A DNA stretch of 64,000 nucleotides, taken from assembly GCA_963691655.1 (NCBI GenBank), contig OY829326.1, positions 54,243,776 through 54,307,775 on the forward strand, read 5' to 3'. Below are positions 44,931 through 57,520 of this stretch, piece after piece. The notes under the pieces were generated by a model that made no database searches, was not told where the DNA came from, and saw nothing but the letters and a program-made list of their open reading frames with translations. This DNA comes from Toxonevra muliebris. Lineage: Eukaryota; Arthropoda; Insecta; Diptera; Pallopteridae. How positions within the stretch are numbered: position 1 is the first letter of the stretch; each line of letters opens with the position of its first letter. The position numbers and the translations under genes are program-made.

Positions 44931-47900
44931 ATTTATTTTAATATTTTTCCATTATTATTTTTCATATTATTCCACAAATTTTCAGAAATAGTAGGGCGTG
45001 AAAGGACTTACATTTTGTTCATGATTATTTATATATAAGGGAGGTGCGTGTAAGTTGGACATAGATTTGTTTCACTTCAAAAGATAAATTTTTCCAACTA
45101 AAGCTATAAATTTACCGACTGATTCTTGTAGATCTTTCCAAGAGCCACATTATAAAAATTGAAAAAAAAATGGGAAGAGTTAAAATTTCAATGAATGAAA
45201 GTGATTGAAATGAAAAAAATTTAATTACTCGATTATAGTGACATCCGAAATAAAGAATTTTCATAGTTGCAAAAAAAAAAAAAAAAAATACCGTGGAAAA
45301 CTTTTTGGCCTGTGCTGATTTTTTTTTTTTATTTTAAAAATTATAATTGAAATCAATAATAAAATTAACCAGATAATATCTTTAAATACTCTTGGTATGT
45401 ATATTTATTCGGGCATTACCATTACTTCGACAACCCTGCCCGTCTATCTGAATGGCCTGACTACAATCTAAAGATCTAAAGCCCATTTCATGTGACTAGT
45501 TCTCGCAAATGCTAAGAATATTAGGAGCTCTCAGTGGATATTATCTCTATTAAATTTTGCAGCTCGAGATATTCCATATGCCACACTCTCTCTCTCTCTC
45601 TCTCTTGCGTTCTCATAAAAGAAAAATTCAAGCATAAGGATTTACTGCCTTTTTTGTTGCTGCTATAATGAATAATCGTAAATTCTTGGCTTTGTCATAA
45701 TTTATATAGTTTTATAACTGTCTACTATCACATCTTTTAGTTAATTCAATCTCATCAAAAATGACTTTACTTTAAATTATTTTCTGCTATTGCAAACTGC
45801 TGCTCGGTTGCTTGCCTACGGCAAAATCACATTGAAATAAATATAAAAAAAAGCTGAACACACGCAGCAGCAAGCCACAATTTCCAGCTCTTAAGATTTT
45901 GCATTTTCATTTCCATGACTGAATGCTTGAGACGCTGTGACTGACTTGTGATGGTATGCGAGTAAGTAAGTATCTGAAAGTATTTCTTGTTTTTCTATTC
46001 GAACTCGATCTTAAGATTATAATTGATTAAGATGAATCTGCGATGGGGTCAAATGTTTGATGGGAATATAAATTGTTTGTGTGGTTTTGTGTAACGAATA
46101 AATAAAATAAACAAATAAACAAGCAAACAAATGAATGTATGAATGAATAAACAAACGAAGAAGAAGAAAAATGTGCAACATGCAACAATGCACAACAAGG
46201 AAGCATGTAAGAAAATGCCACAAATACTGCAGATTTAACTTCACAACTTATGATTTCAGCTCATGGCGGTAAATTTAAGTTGAGCACATAAATCAATAGC
46301 GAACATTTGCACTGGAATTCTTCATCTTTTGATGCGACTCCATCAATATTTGTGTGGTGAATGGTAGAAGGGGGCGGGAGGGGGAGGGAGGATGAAGGTG
46401 GTCATGCAATGTGATGGCATGGCATGCGTATCTATGATGTGAAAATGATGCGTGTATAGCAATTACCTGGTAAAGAATTCCAAAAAAGATGAAAAAGATG
46501 TTGAAGATGATGCATAAAAAATTCACACTGATTACATGATAATCTTAGGTTAATTGACATTTTTATGTTGCAGCAGCCAGTAAAATTGGCAAGTTACCAT
46601 AACTGAGATGAATATCGAGAGAGCTGGTGTGGCATAAATTCACACACACATACACACACACACAGAAAAACATTATTATTGATTTTAACCGCAATCGATA
46701 ATAAGAAAAATTATAAATTTCATTAAACGTGCAGCTTAACGTTATTTGCTTGTTAGATTTTAACTCAAGAGAAATAAAAAATATTTATATGAAACAAACT
46801 TCTGCTGCAGCCAAAAATTTCTTCTACACCGCAATCTCTCCTCTTTTGTGTTTTATCTTGAAGATGTTGCTTGCAACCGCGCTCAATTATTCACTTGTTG
46901 TGTTTTCCCCCAAACACAATTCACACGTCTTGTTAGCGCGCCTTAATAAATTGCACGCAATCATCTTGGGTTCGGGTTCAGTTCCTTTTCCATACTCCAT
47001 TACCAGAAAAACTGAGCAAGTAAATCTTCTCAAACGCAGCATGTGGCCTAAAACACTGTGGCAGCAACACTGTAGCGTCTAGCGAATGTAAGCGAACGTT
47101 TTCTTCCAAAAAAAAAGAAGAAGTAATCCACAACTAGTACCAACAATCATTGCAACTAACACTACCACCATCGCCACCAACAACAACAACAACAACCACC
47201 ACCAGCCGTTAAGTAATTGATTGCACTTCAATTGCAATTACAACCAAAAGCCAATCGAGTTGTTGTTTTTGTTGTTGCTGTTCAGAGTTAGATACAGCAA
47301 GTTGGCGGGCGCTGCTGAATGCTGAATGCTGGCTGCTGACCAGCAGAGAAACAACAAGCAAATGAAGCGTTTTAGCAACCTTGTAATTGTATCGTAATAA
47401 TTTGAGTTGCTTATTGGAAAACAGTTGGATAAGTTGCGAATTACAAGTGAAAATTCTTAAATGATACATCGCAAGTCATATATTAAGCTAAGTAGTTAAA
47501 TAGTTGAAGAAAAAGGAGTAGGCTTTTCTCTTGTTTAAATTTAAGTGAAATTTTTAGAAATATCTAGAATTTCCTGCGAGTTTCTTTTTTGTGTGATCGA
47601 ACAATACAAAGAATAAATTTGATAGTAGGTACCACAGAAAAAATTCATTCCGTTTACTATCAGATACAGCTGCGTTAGATTTGTAACCTTAATGAATCCA
47701 TTTCTAAAGCGGTAAACGAAGCCATCCAGGAGTCAGATGCAATGCGAGCTTCTAAGGAGTGAAGTGCGAAGAAATCGAGATGATTAAATTTTTTGCTTTA
47801 TATCCAACGGTCAAATTGTATGAAATTTTCTGGAGATCAAGCGACGAACAACTCTTGGCGACAGGAGGTACTACGAGCTCAGTGGAAGAATGAGAAGAAG

Positions 47901-47939
47901 AGCTCTAACATTAGACACTGAAACTTAACCCAGAACGGT
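44931..47939. other. Long non-coding stretch
   Basis: Contains a (CT)n tract at 45588-45604, a CA tract at 46640-46665, and CAACAACAAC at 47178-47195. A 117-codon plus-strand frame (46729-47082) is not recognisable. The 46800-47350 part is GC-richer than average, but I see no splice sites or promoter I would defend. Confidence 0.45.
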
Positions 47940-48075
47940 CCATTGTGACATAGTTCGACCTACAGTTTAACGCCGTTTGGTAATTTGTTATCACTTGGGG
48001 ATCGGAGACGGGAATCGAACTTGCAACCTCCCTAGTGAACGTCTAGTGCACTACCCACTAGACTGTCGATGTCGA
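47940..48075 (-). repeat. tRNA-derived SINE head, minus strand
   Basis: Read on the minus strand from 48073, GTCTAGTGGGTAGTGC resembles box A, and AAGTTCGATTCCCG (about 48021-48008) resembles box B, with about 44 bases between their starts, as in a tRNA gene. The D-arm-like segment can pair (GTCTAGTG with CACTAGAC), but acceptor and T stems do not, so it is not a working tRNA. The downstream body toward 47940 is unknown. Confidence 0.5.
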
Positions 48076-50028
48076 CCAAAAAAGGACGACATAATCTCTG
48101 TGAACATATTCAGGCACTCCACATGGCCTTACCTACTAGCGCCAGAGGGAGGTTATTACATAGATGACTGGTAAGAATTTTTGGAAGAGATTAAGACTGC
48201 ACATTAGTAGGTAAGTCGAAGTTTTTGCGTTGTCAAAATAAATATATTAACATGAGCAGTGATACAGGACACCAAGTAGAGCATCGAGAACAAAATATTG
48301 GCAATCAAATACTTTAATGGCTTATATATGTTAAAAGAATGTTAAAATTATGTATATAACCAAGCAATTGTTGGGAGGCAAATGTAAAGGAATAAGGTGA
48401 TAAAAATTTGGAAAAGAAAGCAATATAGATGGAAAAAAACGCCCAGACCTTACCTACCACAGATGACATTGGCTCGAAACCCAATACTGAAGAAAGACAA
48501 CTCTCTTTGTTAAGCAAAGTAAGTACAATATCTGAAACATTTCAGTCATTCATTAAAAATAAAATTTATAATTGATATATTGATTAAATTATTTATTTGC
48601 TTACAGGTTGCAATATTTTCAATAATAATAAAAAGTATAAACTCTTAATAAACATATTATTAAATAATTTTTTCCCCCATTTTGTGTATGTGTGAGTGTG
48701 TTTTTCCACACTTCATATAAGAAAAAAAATCATTGTAACCCATAATTCGCACCTTTATCTTCATCATACCACTTAAAAACTCATCTCAATATTCAACGCC
48801 TTCATTGTTGACAACAAAAGAAGTTATTGAATAACAAAAAAAAAAAAAAAAACAATAACAACATGAGCAACATCAACCACAAGAGCACAAGCAACCACAT
48901 TGAATCGACATCAACAGCGACAATAGCAAATTGAATTGAAAAACTACTTCAACAACAACTATAAAAACTACTAGATACTAACCACTTGTCAAAACTATTA
49001 TGAACATACTGCAAATCATTTGACTTTGAATGCATGCTGCACTTCACTTCTGCTTCAAAATCTGAATCTCAAAATCTCGATGCTTCTGCTGCTGCTGCAG
49101 CTGCTCAACTGCTGCTGTTGTTGCTGTTCCCATCCCACACACACTTTAAATTCTTCCTCTTTTGTATGCTTTATTACTGAGAGGAGACTTATGATCGATC
49201 CTTTTTCTTTTTTCTTCTTTATCGTATTCTGCTCCTTCTTCTTCTTCTTTCTTTTCCCTCTTGTATCTAAACATAGAAGCTTTTTGTTATTATGCACCTA
49301 TTATTATTAAGTCATACTTAGAATGTTGACGTTGAATGTTTTGCGAGCATACATGTAATTTATTTGTCATATCACGTGTAGAACATTAAATGATCAACAA
49401 CATCAGCAGCGTCATCATCATCATGATTATCAGCAGCAATAACAGTAACAGCAGCAGCAGCAGCAGCAACAGTAACATCGACAACATGAACAACTTCAAC
49501 TGCGGTGAAAGAGAAATAAGTTTTATTTATATGTTTGATTGTGGTATAACTTCATCGTCATCGTCTGATTCTTTTCATATTAATCGATCAAGCTGCCAAC
49601 AATTTCTAGCACAATAACTTAACTTTTTATTTTCTAAATGATTTTTATAACTTTATAATTTTTTTTTTTCTTAACTTGTTCGTAACATTTCAGTACATAT
49701 CAATAAATTCATTTCTTATTATAAATTCTTTTCTTTTCATAATTTTTGTTTTGCAATGCATTAAGTCAAAACAATCATCAAATCAAATATGTTGCTATCC
49801 TCCTGTTATTGAACCCATTAGGAAGTTATGTTGTCGATGTACATTGAAGTATAATACTTAATATATTAGTGACTGAATACGAGAATAAAAAATTCGGCTA
49901 TTTTTGACATTTCTCTGCTGAAAAAACTTTAATCTCGAACACTAGTAAATAAAATAATGTTTTCCTTGGATTGATGTCAGAATTCATCGTTGAGGCAACA
50001 TTTTGACTTGAAAAATCAGAAAAATAAT
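48076..50028. other. Non-coding stretch with CAG and CTG tracts
   Basis: CTGCTGCTGCTGCAGCTGCT-type sequence at 49085-49130 and (CAG)n at 49440-49475 are the main features. No gene recognised. Confidence 0.5.
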
Positions 50029-51074
50029 GGCTCTTATTATGAACTGCGTTCGATCTTCGACTGTAGTCGAATGCCCTGATCGAACGAATTTGTGTTTGGT
50101 ATTATGACGTGCTTTCAAACAGAGAATAGCTTCATTGTGAATTCCGCTCATTTTGGGTTGTTCACGGTAGTATTTTTCTATCAGCTGATCGTCATTTTGA
50201 AAAATTAATACGATTTGTTTACAAATGAAGGAGAAAAAATAAGGACAAAATAGTTATGACCACAACGAAATAATAGTTCAACGATTCATCGGAAGCTTGA
50301 TGGAACTGACCAGAAGTAGAAAACAATTAAGTGCAGCCTTTCGAAAAAGCGTTGGCATCTACAAAATTCGTGTACAGATTTCTACAGAACTTTCGACTGA
50401 CCAAGGAGGCGTTTGTGGACTTGATGACTATTATAGATGAACTGCTCAAGCAATGCACATGAGCAAGATCAATTCCAAAAATATTAAAATTGGCAGGAGT
50501 TCTGCGGTTTTGTGCTTAGAGATCACTCCAACTAAGCACTCGGAATGAGAATACTCTTAGACTTGCACAGCCCACGGTGTTTGTGGTATTATCAAAGGCT
50601 TTAGATGTCCTGAAAAATTGTATTTGCCAAAGATGAATAAAATTCAATTATACATGCAAAAGTATATTTTGCTAATAAAAGCGGAATGCCAGGAATTATT
50701 GGTTGGTACCAAACCAATTAACTCTTTCTTCGTCGCACAGAACTTTTGGGGAAATACCTTTTGCAATCAGAAGATTTGCTTTTCAAAAATGACACAAGTT
50801 TCTATAAATGCAATGTGCTGCTTACCTCTTTAAACCTGCAAAAAATTTGCAAAAACTGTTTGAAATTAGTTTTTAGTCCTCAAAAAGCAAAAAGAAATAG
50901 CAAAATACTTGAATTTTTAACAATTATTACTCAGTATGCACCGTATCGAAAGCAAAATTGCATTCGACAGAAAATTCGATGCGCAACGAAAATTTCGACA
51001 GGATTGCATTGCTCATAATAACCTCACGATAACCAGCGAAGATCGAACGTCGAAAGCAGCTCATAATAAGGGCC
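50029..51074 (+). mobile_element. PIF/Harbinger-like element (1046 bp)
   Basis: Left end GGCTCTTATTATGAACTGCG and inverted right end GGCCCTTATTATGAGCTGCT. AAT flanks both sides (50026-50028, 51075-51077), consistent with the 3-bp duplication of PIF/Harbinger. The interior encodes a degraded Harbinger-type transposase on the plus strand. CGATCTTCG and GATCGAAC words near both ends form subterminal repeats. Confidence 0.82.
50364..50715 (+). pseudogene. Harbinger-type transposase remnant
   Basis: Transposase of the PIF/Harbinger superfamily, a DDE enzyme. In frame from 50364: KFVYRFLQNFRLTKEAFVDL, TIIDELLKQCT, a stop, IPKILKLAGVLRFCA, a stop, LRLAQPTVFVVLSKALDVL. These match, in order, the N-terminal part of the family (helical region, then the SQPTVSRI-like helix-turn-helix). 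After a frameshift, FANKSGMPGIIG corresponds to the usual F-GFPGVIG segment just before the first catalytic Asp. The downstream DDE region is not recognisable, and a second DNA-binding gene typical of autonomous elements is absent. Confidence 0.78.
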
Positions 51075-51330
51075 AATATGATGCAAAAAATGGCGTCCAA
51101 ATGTGAACATTTGTGCTAATCAGAAACTCACAAGAACGCTTTTCTAATACACTCTCGCAACGGTTGCGAAATTTTTGCGTCTTAGAAACGCACCGATTTT
51201 TGTTTCATCAATTTTGATTTTCCAAGTTATAAGGAAGCATATCTGTGTTAACGGGCATGACGTTGCAATAGCAAAAACATGAAAATTCTGATTTATTTTA
51301 TTGCTATTTGATTTTTAGTGTATAATTATT

Positions 51331-51400
51331 GACAGTTTGACAAATGTCACGAAACACAAGAGAAACACACTCTTCTGTTTCGTGACAAATGTCAAAGTCA
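51331..51400. repeat. Hairpin of about 30-bp arms
   Basis: TTTGACAAATGTCACGAAAC pairs with GTTTCGTGACAAATGTCAAA around an 8-10 base loop. The inner GACAAATGTC is itself nearly palindromic. No element boundary was found. Confidence 0.7.
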
Positions 51401-51544
51401 AACATGCTCAGTTAGCATCAATAAGTACATGAGGCGAAACAGAGATGATTTCTTTTAGAAGTGTTTTTTTTTGGAGTAAGAGAATAATATTAGCTGTGAA
51501 GCAAAAATTTTCTCAGTTTCTCTTCATATTTTCATTGATTAACA

Positions 51545-52177
51545 ATGCCAGTTCATCTTGGAAACACACCCGAACAACGCTTAAAAATTATTGAATTTTG
51601 TTATAAAAATTCGTTTTGATGATGTTTATGGGACGGCGGAATCATCAATCCGTATTTCTTTGAAAATGAAGATGGCCACATCGTCAATGGTGCCCAAAAT
51701 TCAAGAGCTGAATCTGATTAACATATCGCTCATTTACTAAAAGACTGTCATAACTCAAAAAACGCGATTTTGCAGAAAACGCGTTTAAAGTTTTCAATTG
51801 ACTCCCACTTTGCAGAAAAAAGAAGAAATCTTATAATTCTCACGCGCAGAGTATACAAGATATTAATATGAAATTTTTACATAATGTGAAGCGTGACATA
51901 ATGAATAATTCTGCATCATTAACTCAAAATTCGTGTTTTTTCGTCTTTTAGTAAATGAGCGATATGGTCTCAACAAGACGGCGCACATGCCACACATCAC
52001 TTGAAACAATGGACATTTTGAGAAATGAGTTCGGTGAGCAATTTATCTCATGTTTCGGAACAGTGAGTTGGCCTCATACAGTACTTTATGTGGAGTTACG
52101 TGAAAAATTGTTTTAAAATTGAACTTCTGGCATGAATCACTTACAACGTAATAGTGGTCAACATTAAAATCAAATAG
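51545..52177 (+). pseudogene. Tc1/mariner-type transposase, deleted and interrupted by a MITE
   Basis: ATG at 51545 begins MPVHLGNTPEQRLKIIEFCY, an N-terminal helix-turn-helix start. After stops, a deletion joins it to GGIINPYFFENEDGH and VNGAQNSRAESD, the segment between the first and second catalytic Asp. A 237-bp MITE (51726-51962) splits the next part; its removal with one TA restores WSQQDGAHATHH, the second Asp block. A frameshift follows, then ILRNEFGEQFISCFGTVSWP and YFMWSYVKN near the third Asp. The order of blocks matches the 58 kb copy. It is inactive. Confidence 0.8.
51726..51962. mobile_element. 237-bp TA-flanked MITE inside a transposase pseudogene
   Basis: Perfect 20-bp inverted ends TCGCTCATTTACTAAAAGAC, flanked by TA at 51724-51725 and 51963-51964. 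Excising the element with one TA reads ACATATGGTCTCAACAAG, restoring the conserved Trp before QQDGA in the host pseudogene, which supports these borders. Similar in size and outermost bases to the MITE at 59428-59655. Confidence 0.85.
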
Positions 52178-52309
52178 TCTTTAAAACGTACACTTTTGCA
52201 CTTTTTCTGTGTTTTCTTTGAAAATTATATGAAAAATATATGTAATATATAAAATGTGCTTCTAATAGCCCAGAGGAGACTGAACAAGACTAGAGAACTA
52301 ACCGGAAAT

Positions 52310-52470
52310 CTGATTTTAAATAACCATAAATAAAGACAATAACTGTTTCAAAAATCATATAAAAAGCCATACCAAAACTAAACCAAGTTTAAAATTAGAC
52401 CAAATTAAGGCCAAAACTCAGATCCAACTTCAGACTAAAATTCAAACCCCAAATTAGGACAAAAATAGAT
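52310..52470 (+). repeat. Degenerate CAGACCAAAA-type array, block 3
   Basis: Units such as AAAATTAGACCAAATTAAGG and CAGACTAAAATTCAAACC. It ends immediately before a retrotransposon RNase H fragment. Confidence 0.6.
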
Positions 52471-52900
52471 TTGTTTGGGGGGAAATTAAATAAGTTATGC
52501 CTTATATGGATGCCAGCACACTACGGCGTGCCTGGCAATGAAATGGTTGATGAACTGGCCAATCGCGACTTTGAGGCAAATCCAATGGTCCAGGAACCAA
52601 TCATCGGTGGCAGAAACTATGAAATGGATCAACGAATTCATGAGTTATACTCACAGAGAAAGATGATCCAGTGCCAATTCCTGCAAAGCTATGAATTTCT
52701 TTGTGAAAGAACTTAACTGACTTTTTTCTTCATCTGAAGTGAAAGATCTGCGTATCGTGATGAGTCTGCTCACCAGGTACAATGCATGCGGTCAGCATAT
52801 GACCAACATGGGAGTCATTGCCGATCCTTGAGAAAGAATGTATCCTGCCTAGTCTTCTTAGGTTTCTTAAAGAGACCAAGAAATTTTGTAGGGTGCAAAA
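52450..52900 (+). pseudogene. Retrotransposon RNase H C-terminus and downstream region
   Basis: From 52474 the frame reads GGKLNKLCLIWMPAHYGVPG and NEMVDELANRDFEAN, the last RNase H block with the catalytic Asp in MVDELA, then a linker to a stop at 52714. After a frameshift, LRIVMSLLTRYNACGQHMTN and MGVIADP match the C-terminal region seen in RNase H-bearing LINEs, with later stops. The Cys-rich end is not preserved. The element is truncated at both sides. It differs in sequence from the copy at 31.5 kb. Confidence 0.75.
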
Positions 52901-54106
52901 ATGCTTCTTTCCTTTTCCTCCTCTATTTTCTCTTCTATTTTGGGCAAAGTAAAAAGGTTCAAAAGATTGAATGCTATGGGAAATCTGTTTCCTTCCAGCC
53001 CACCTCTAAATTTAATCTAATGTACTTAGTTGGGATTACAACCTATGATCGGTCTTGACCGCTTCAATAAACCTTTGTCAGTTACCTATGTTATTTGTGC
53101 GCTGGCTTCAGTTGGCATGGTCAAGTACAATCATATTTTCCTTCAACCAGTACCGTACTTTGCCTATGCTCAATTGGTCCAACTGCACTGGGCGACATTT
53201 TAATTTCCCCTGTCTAAGGTAAAGGCGATATTTTCATTTTTGAATGAAGGGAAACTTTGAAGGAGACGAAGCAAGTCACTGCCTACAACCAAATTTTTCA
53301 ATAGCTTCGTAGCGTTTTCATCCACCTGCTGGTAAAAATGAATTTTCACCTGATCTCTAAGCAGGCATTGTAATTAGTGTTATTGCTGGATTCAAAATAT
53401 AAGATACGATTTTATCCAAACTGCAATGATTCTTGCTCTTTGACACAAAGTATTTCGTTTGCTCCTTGCTCACCGCTAAGCCCACTCGACGAAACTCTTT
53501 TTTCAGGTTGGAGAATGATGTTGATAAAAAAATATAGTTTCGGAGATGTTTTTATTTCGCTTGTTCAGCACGATACCCGCGGGTCGCTCTGGTTTATTAC
53601 TCGGCTTAGTTAAAAATTCGAAAATGGAAAAAAATAAAATCTACACGGCGCTACCTGTTCGCTGGCAAGATTACCAAGATTAAAAATTTCCTAAGAAAAC
53701 CTTTTCACCTTGCATTCGTGTACAAATAAAATTCACATCATATACTTAAATGGATGCGGAATTCTCGGCCTAGGCGTATTAGCTAGGGCTATAATGGCAA
53801 TATACTTGGTATAGATGGCTGCTCAAACCTGTCAGAGTTAATTGTGATAACGCTTTCTGGATTAAATTTTCCAGTCGCATAATTACTGCTGTCTTCCCAA
53901 CTAAGGAGATGCCTGGCCTTGGCTATCTGTCACTAGATCTTCGTCTTCGTTTTTGCAGGAAGAGACACGGTCTTCAAACCATTAATCATGCGTTTATTTT
54001 CGATGAATTTTAGGAAAGCTTATTTTAGCCGACTTTTACTCTTCGAGGATTGCTGATTTTTTGAATTAAATTATTGATTTTTCGATTATTGATTATTATT
54101 TTGATT
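52901..54106. other. Non-coding stretch
   Basis: Not obviously repetitive. Reading frames to about 90 codons exist but show no known domain. Parts may be remnant retrotransposon 3' sequence. Confidence 0.4.
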
Positions 54107-55140
54107 CAGGGGAGTTTTCATTCGAAGAAAATATTCATAAATAATTTTTATCAAACTGATTTTTAAATACAATAAATTAAATCGATGATACATTTGATGG
54201 ACCCTATAAAATTAAAATTTTAGGGAAAATTTTCCGATTTTTTTTAATCTTAACTTCAAAAAAATGGCCAAAAGTAACAAAAAATTCCCAGAATAGTCAA
54301 ATTAAATTTTTTCAAATAAATATTATTCAATGTGCATTCTAATGCATTTTTTATCTTGAGGGACATAATTTCATTAACTCATTGACTTCCCACTACTGAT
54401 GATGTACCCAACCTCAAAAAATTTACCAAAAATAGTAGAGGCTCATTTTTTTTCAAATGATCATCATTGGGAATTTGAGCCATTATCAATGATAAGGAAC
54501 CCGGATGAGGTTGGCTTATATTCCCTAAATTCGTGAAGCCAAAGCATTGAAAAAGATCTTTCTAGTCGTGGTGCTCTGAGCAATAATGCGTTAAAAAATT
54601 AATTATATTTTAAGATGGGTTTTGCTAATAAGTTGGAGTTTTTGCGAAAGAATTTTTCACGTTGAACACGAATCAGAGGTCAAAAACTTCCCATCACGTC
54701 ACGTTTTAGGAAAAAAAATGGGATTCAAGCAAGTCTTGTTTTACAAGGATCCGATAATTTTTTCTATTTTTATTAATTTTTAAACTTTTCAAACTGATTC
54801 AGAACGAAACTTTAAATCAAAAACAGTTATTGACGTAGAAAAACTATGAATGCAGGAGTTCTCAGTATCACCTTCTCTTTTTGAATCCGTAGTCAAACCT
54901 TATGTCGAAGAAAACGAATCGGATTTGATCGCATAGTGTAACTAAGATTTCAAATTTATTTTTTATATTTGCCTTTTTAGAAAAAAAAAAAAAAACGATG
55001 GAAGCAAAAAATATAGTTAAATAGATTTAATTTTGACTTTTTTCCATCCATTGGCAAATAATCTCAGAAATTAAAATAAAGTTTCCACATTTCGGGGGGT
55101 GGTCATAACCCCCAAAACCTCCCCCCTAAATACTGCCTTG
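54107..55140. mobile_element. Non-autonomous hAT-like element, copy 3
   Basis: Homologous to copies at 7313 and 28210. The left end keeps CAGGG but has lost part of the TIR and adjacent bases (CAGGGGAGTTTTCATTCGAA). The right end is TACTGCCTTG. No matching 8-bp flanks are visible, so one side may be rearranged or old. No coding capacity. Confidence 0.82.
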
Positions 55141-57520
55141 ATGTAGAGTATCGAACACAAACTCCCCTACGTAGCATCAGAAGCGCTAATATGAAAGAAA
55201 TATAGAATGGAATCTAAATTTGGCCGCTGCTTGATTTAAAGTGTTCCCGAGATCCCCGTTGGGTTGAGACTCAGACAGTAGATACAATATATTAGGTGTT
55301 AAGCGGCATCGAATTTCTGCGGAAACCATTGAGGTGAGAGTAAGTGAAAAAAGAATACTTATAACTTTTACTACACCTATATTGCATTGTGTAGAAAAAT
55401 AAAAATTCTATTTTAGGTCTTACTTCTTCAATAATCTTTGTGGATTTAGAAAGTGCGATGCGATGAAAGAAAAATAATTTGTGCAAAGATTTCTTTTTTG
55501 TATTTTTAAACCCAAAAAACCTAGTTGTTTCCTATAGAACTTTTGGTTGTAGATTTCATTTCAGGACTTTGACCCAATGAATAAAATCGGATTAAGAAAG
55601 CAATCCGAGAGACCCTACCCAAAAAATAACAATACATAGAGACAATACATGATAACTTTTCCTACTAGGAAGCAATGATATCTAGCGATGGATATTAGTG
55701 ATGGTGGAAGTTAGTGTTTGGTAATGTGTTGATCTTGTCATCCGTCGTCGTCATCGTCATCATCGTCATCGTCGTCGTATAAAACGCTTATGCTTTCATA
55801 TGAAATGAATGAGTACGTGTCGGAAATTGGACAGTAATAGGCGTTTTATTTGAGTTATTGGTTCTACATGCAACGCACAAACACAAAAGCACACACACAC
55901 ACACTGTTACAAACATGTAAAATACACGCATGTGAAATGTCTTGCACATTTATGCCTCTTTGTCTGTCTATCTGTCTGCACGTTTGGCGGCTGGCTGTCG
56001 TCTGCGCAAGCGCGCACCAATTCGCAAGCAAAGGTACAATCGCTGAATTTAAAGCACACCAAAGAAGCAAGCAAAAAAAAAAAACAGAAAACAGAAAACA
56101 GTGCGTTTACATGGCGCTTCCAATTGCTGCCAACACACACGCAAGCAAACACACATCCACACAATTCAAAATTGTGTGGGTTGTCTGCTTCCATTTAGAA
56201 AAGGTACCGAGGTACACGCTTTGCGATTTATTTTTGCATATGTTTTGCTGCACATTTAACTTTTTTTCGTTGTTGTTGTTGCACATTTGTTGTGGTTTCG
56301 AAGCTCTCAAGCAAAATGTTTCGTAATGTGTTACACATTTTTATTCACTCATACAAACACACTCTCTCACACAAATACACACACAAAAAAGAAAAACTTA
56401 TCATTATTATTGTTTTATTGTTATTGCCCACTTTCTGTTGAATGCAATAAAAAAAAGTACGGACGGACATATATAGAATGAGACATGATTGTACATATGT
56501 AATCTAGGGCAATTACAAACGGGTTAACTATTTTTTGATGTATAATTCACAGCGTGTAATAATAATTTTTCGCACACAAAACTGCACTAATAATAATTTT
56601 TATGAGCGCTTTTAAACGTGCATTATTAACGAAATCATTTCACATGTGGGCTGACGAGTTCATGGAGTATAGGGGCAATGAATTATATCAGCAACAATTT
56701 CACACAATCAATGAGCAATGATGAAAAGAAACTTAATTGTTGTTGTCGTCGTCGTTGTCATTTAATGCGTGCTGCACTTAAATAAATATCCACACATAAA
56801 CGAAAACAAATGTAATAAAAAATCTATAAAAAAAAGTCTAAAATGGTTATTTTTAAAAAGTAACATAGTTTATTAAATGGCTCTTAAATCGGCGCTGCAA
56901 CTCTGGTTGGGTTGGCCCCGGTTGTGGAAAATGGAACGAATGAATGGTTAATGAACGTGTTAATAAGAACCATTATTAAGATCAGTGATGAGTAATTGTG
57001 GTGAATTCCGAAACGGCCATCTGATCTGCTTGTCTTATAAACATTGCTGTCGCTTTGACAAAAATGAGATCGTTCATTAAGCTGTTAAAAATCATTCAAG
57101 CTTCACATTGAGTAGGTGAGTTTACTTGTTTGACATACTCATCCAACTAACTCGATTTTAGGCTTCGAATCCATCACTCATCGTCTGAAATAGAAATAAT
57201 TACATAATGGACTGAAAATGCAATTCCTTATGGTCTCCACGAAGTAATCGACTACAGTCCAGTAATACTTTTACTGCAGATTGAAGGTGCCAAACAGATG
57301 CTTATAACTAAATCAGTTGTCCAAACTCCAATTCCCCACTAATATGCTTTAGTATTCTAAAAGAGGTTGATGGCCATTATTGTCTCTTGTAATTTTTAAT
57401 AAATTCTTGATGGAAATTCGAGTAGGTAAGGGTTTTTCATTAAGAGGTCTGAAATTTAAAATTGAATAACGAGAGTTGTGTGTGAGATATAACGGAAACC
57501 GTTATTGTGGATTAAAGTTC
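55141..57520. other. Non-coding stretch with CGT/CAT and CA microsatellites
   Basis: (CGT/CAT)n at 55741-55777 and several ACACAC tracts at 55880-55912, 56125-56160 and 56355-56385. The 158-codon plus-strand frame at 55850-56326 overlaps equally long frames on the other strand and is not credible as a gene. Confidence 0.5.

Noticed and set aside
45041..45330. GGGAGGTGCGTGTAAGTTGGAC as a pogo-like left end
   Set aside because: No inverted partner found downstream.
46729..47082. 117-codon plus-strand frame
   Set aside because: No family, signal peptide or splice context. The amino-acid pattern looks random despite the length.
47977..48174. Frame GDGNRTCNLPSERLVHYPLD
   Set aside because: It is the reverse-strand reading of the tRNA-like SINE head, not a protein.
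48314..48517. Box-B-like GGGTTTCGAGCC on the minus strand as a second SINE
   Set aside because: No box A at tRNA spacing upstream.
55850..56326. 158-codon plus-strand frame
   Set aside because: Three other frames, two of them on the opposite strand, are open over the same CA-rich DNA, and the protein has no recognisable feature.
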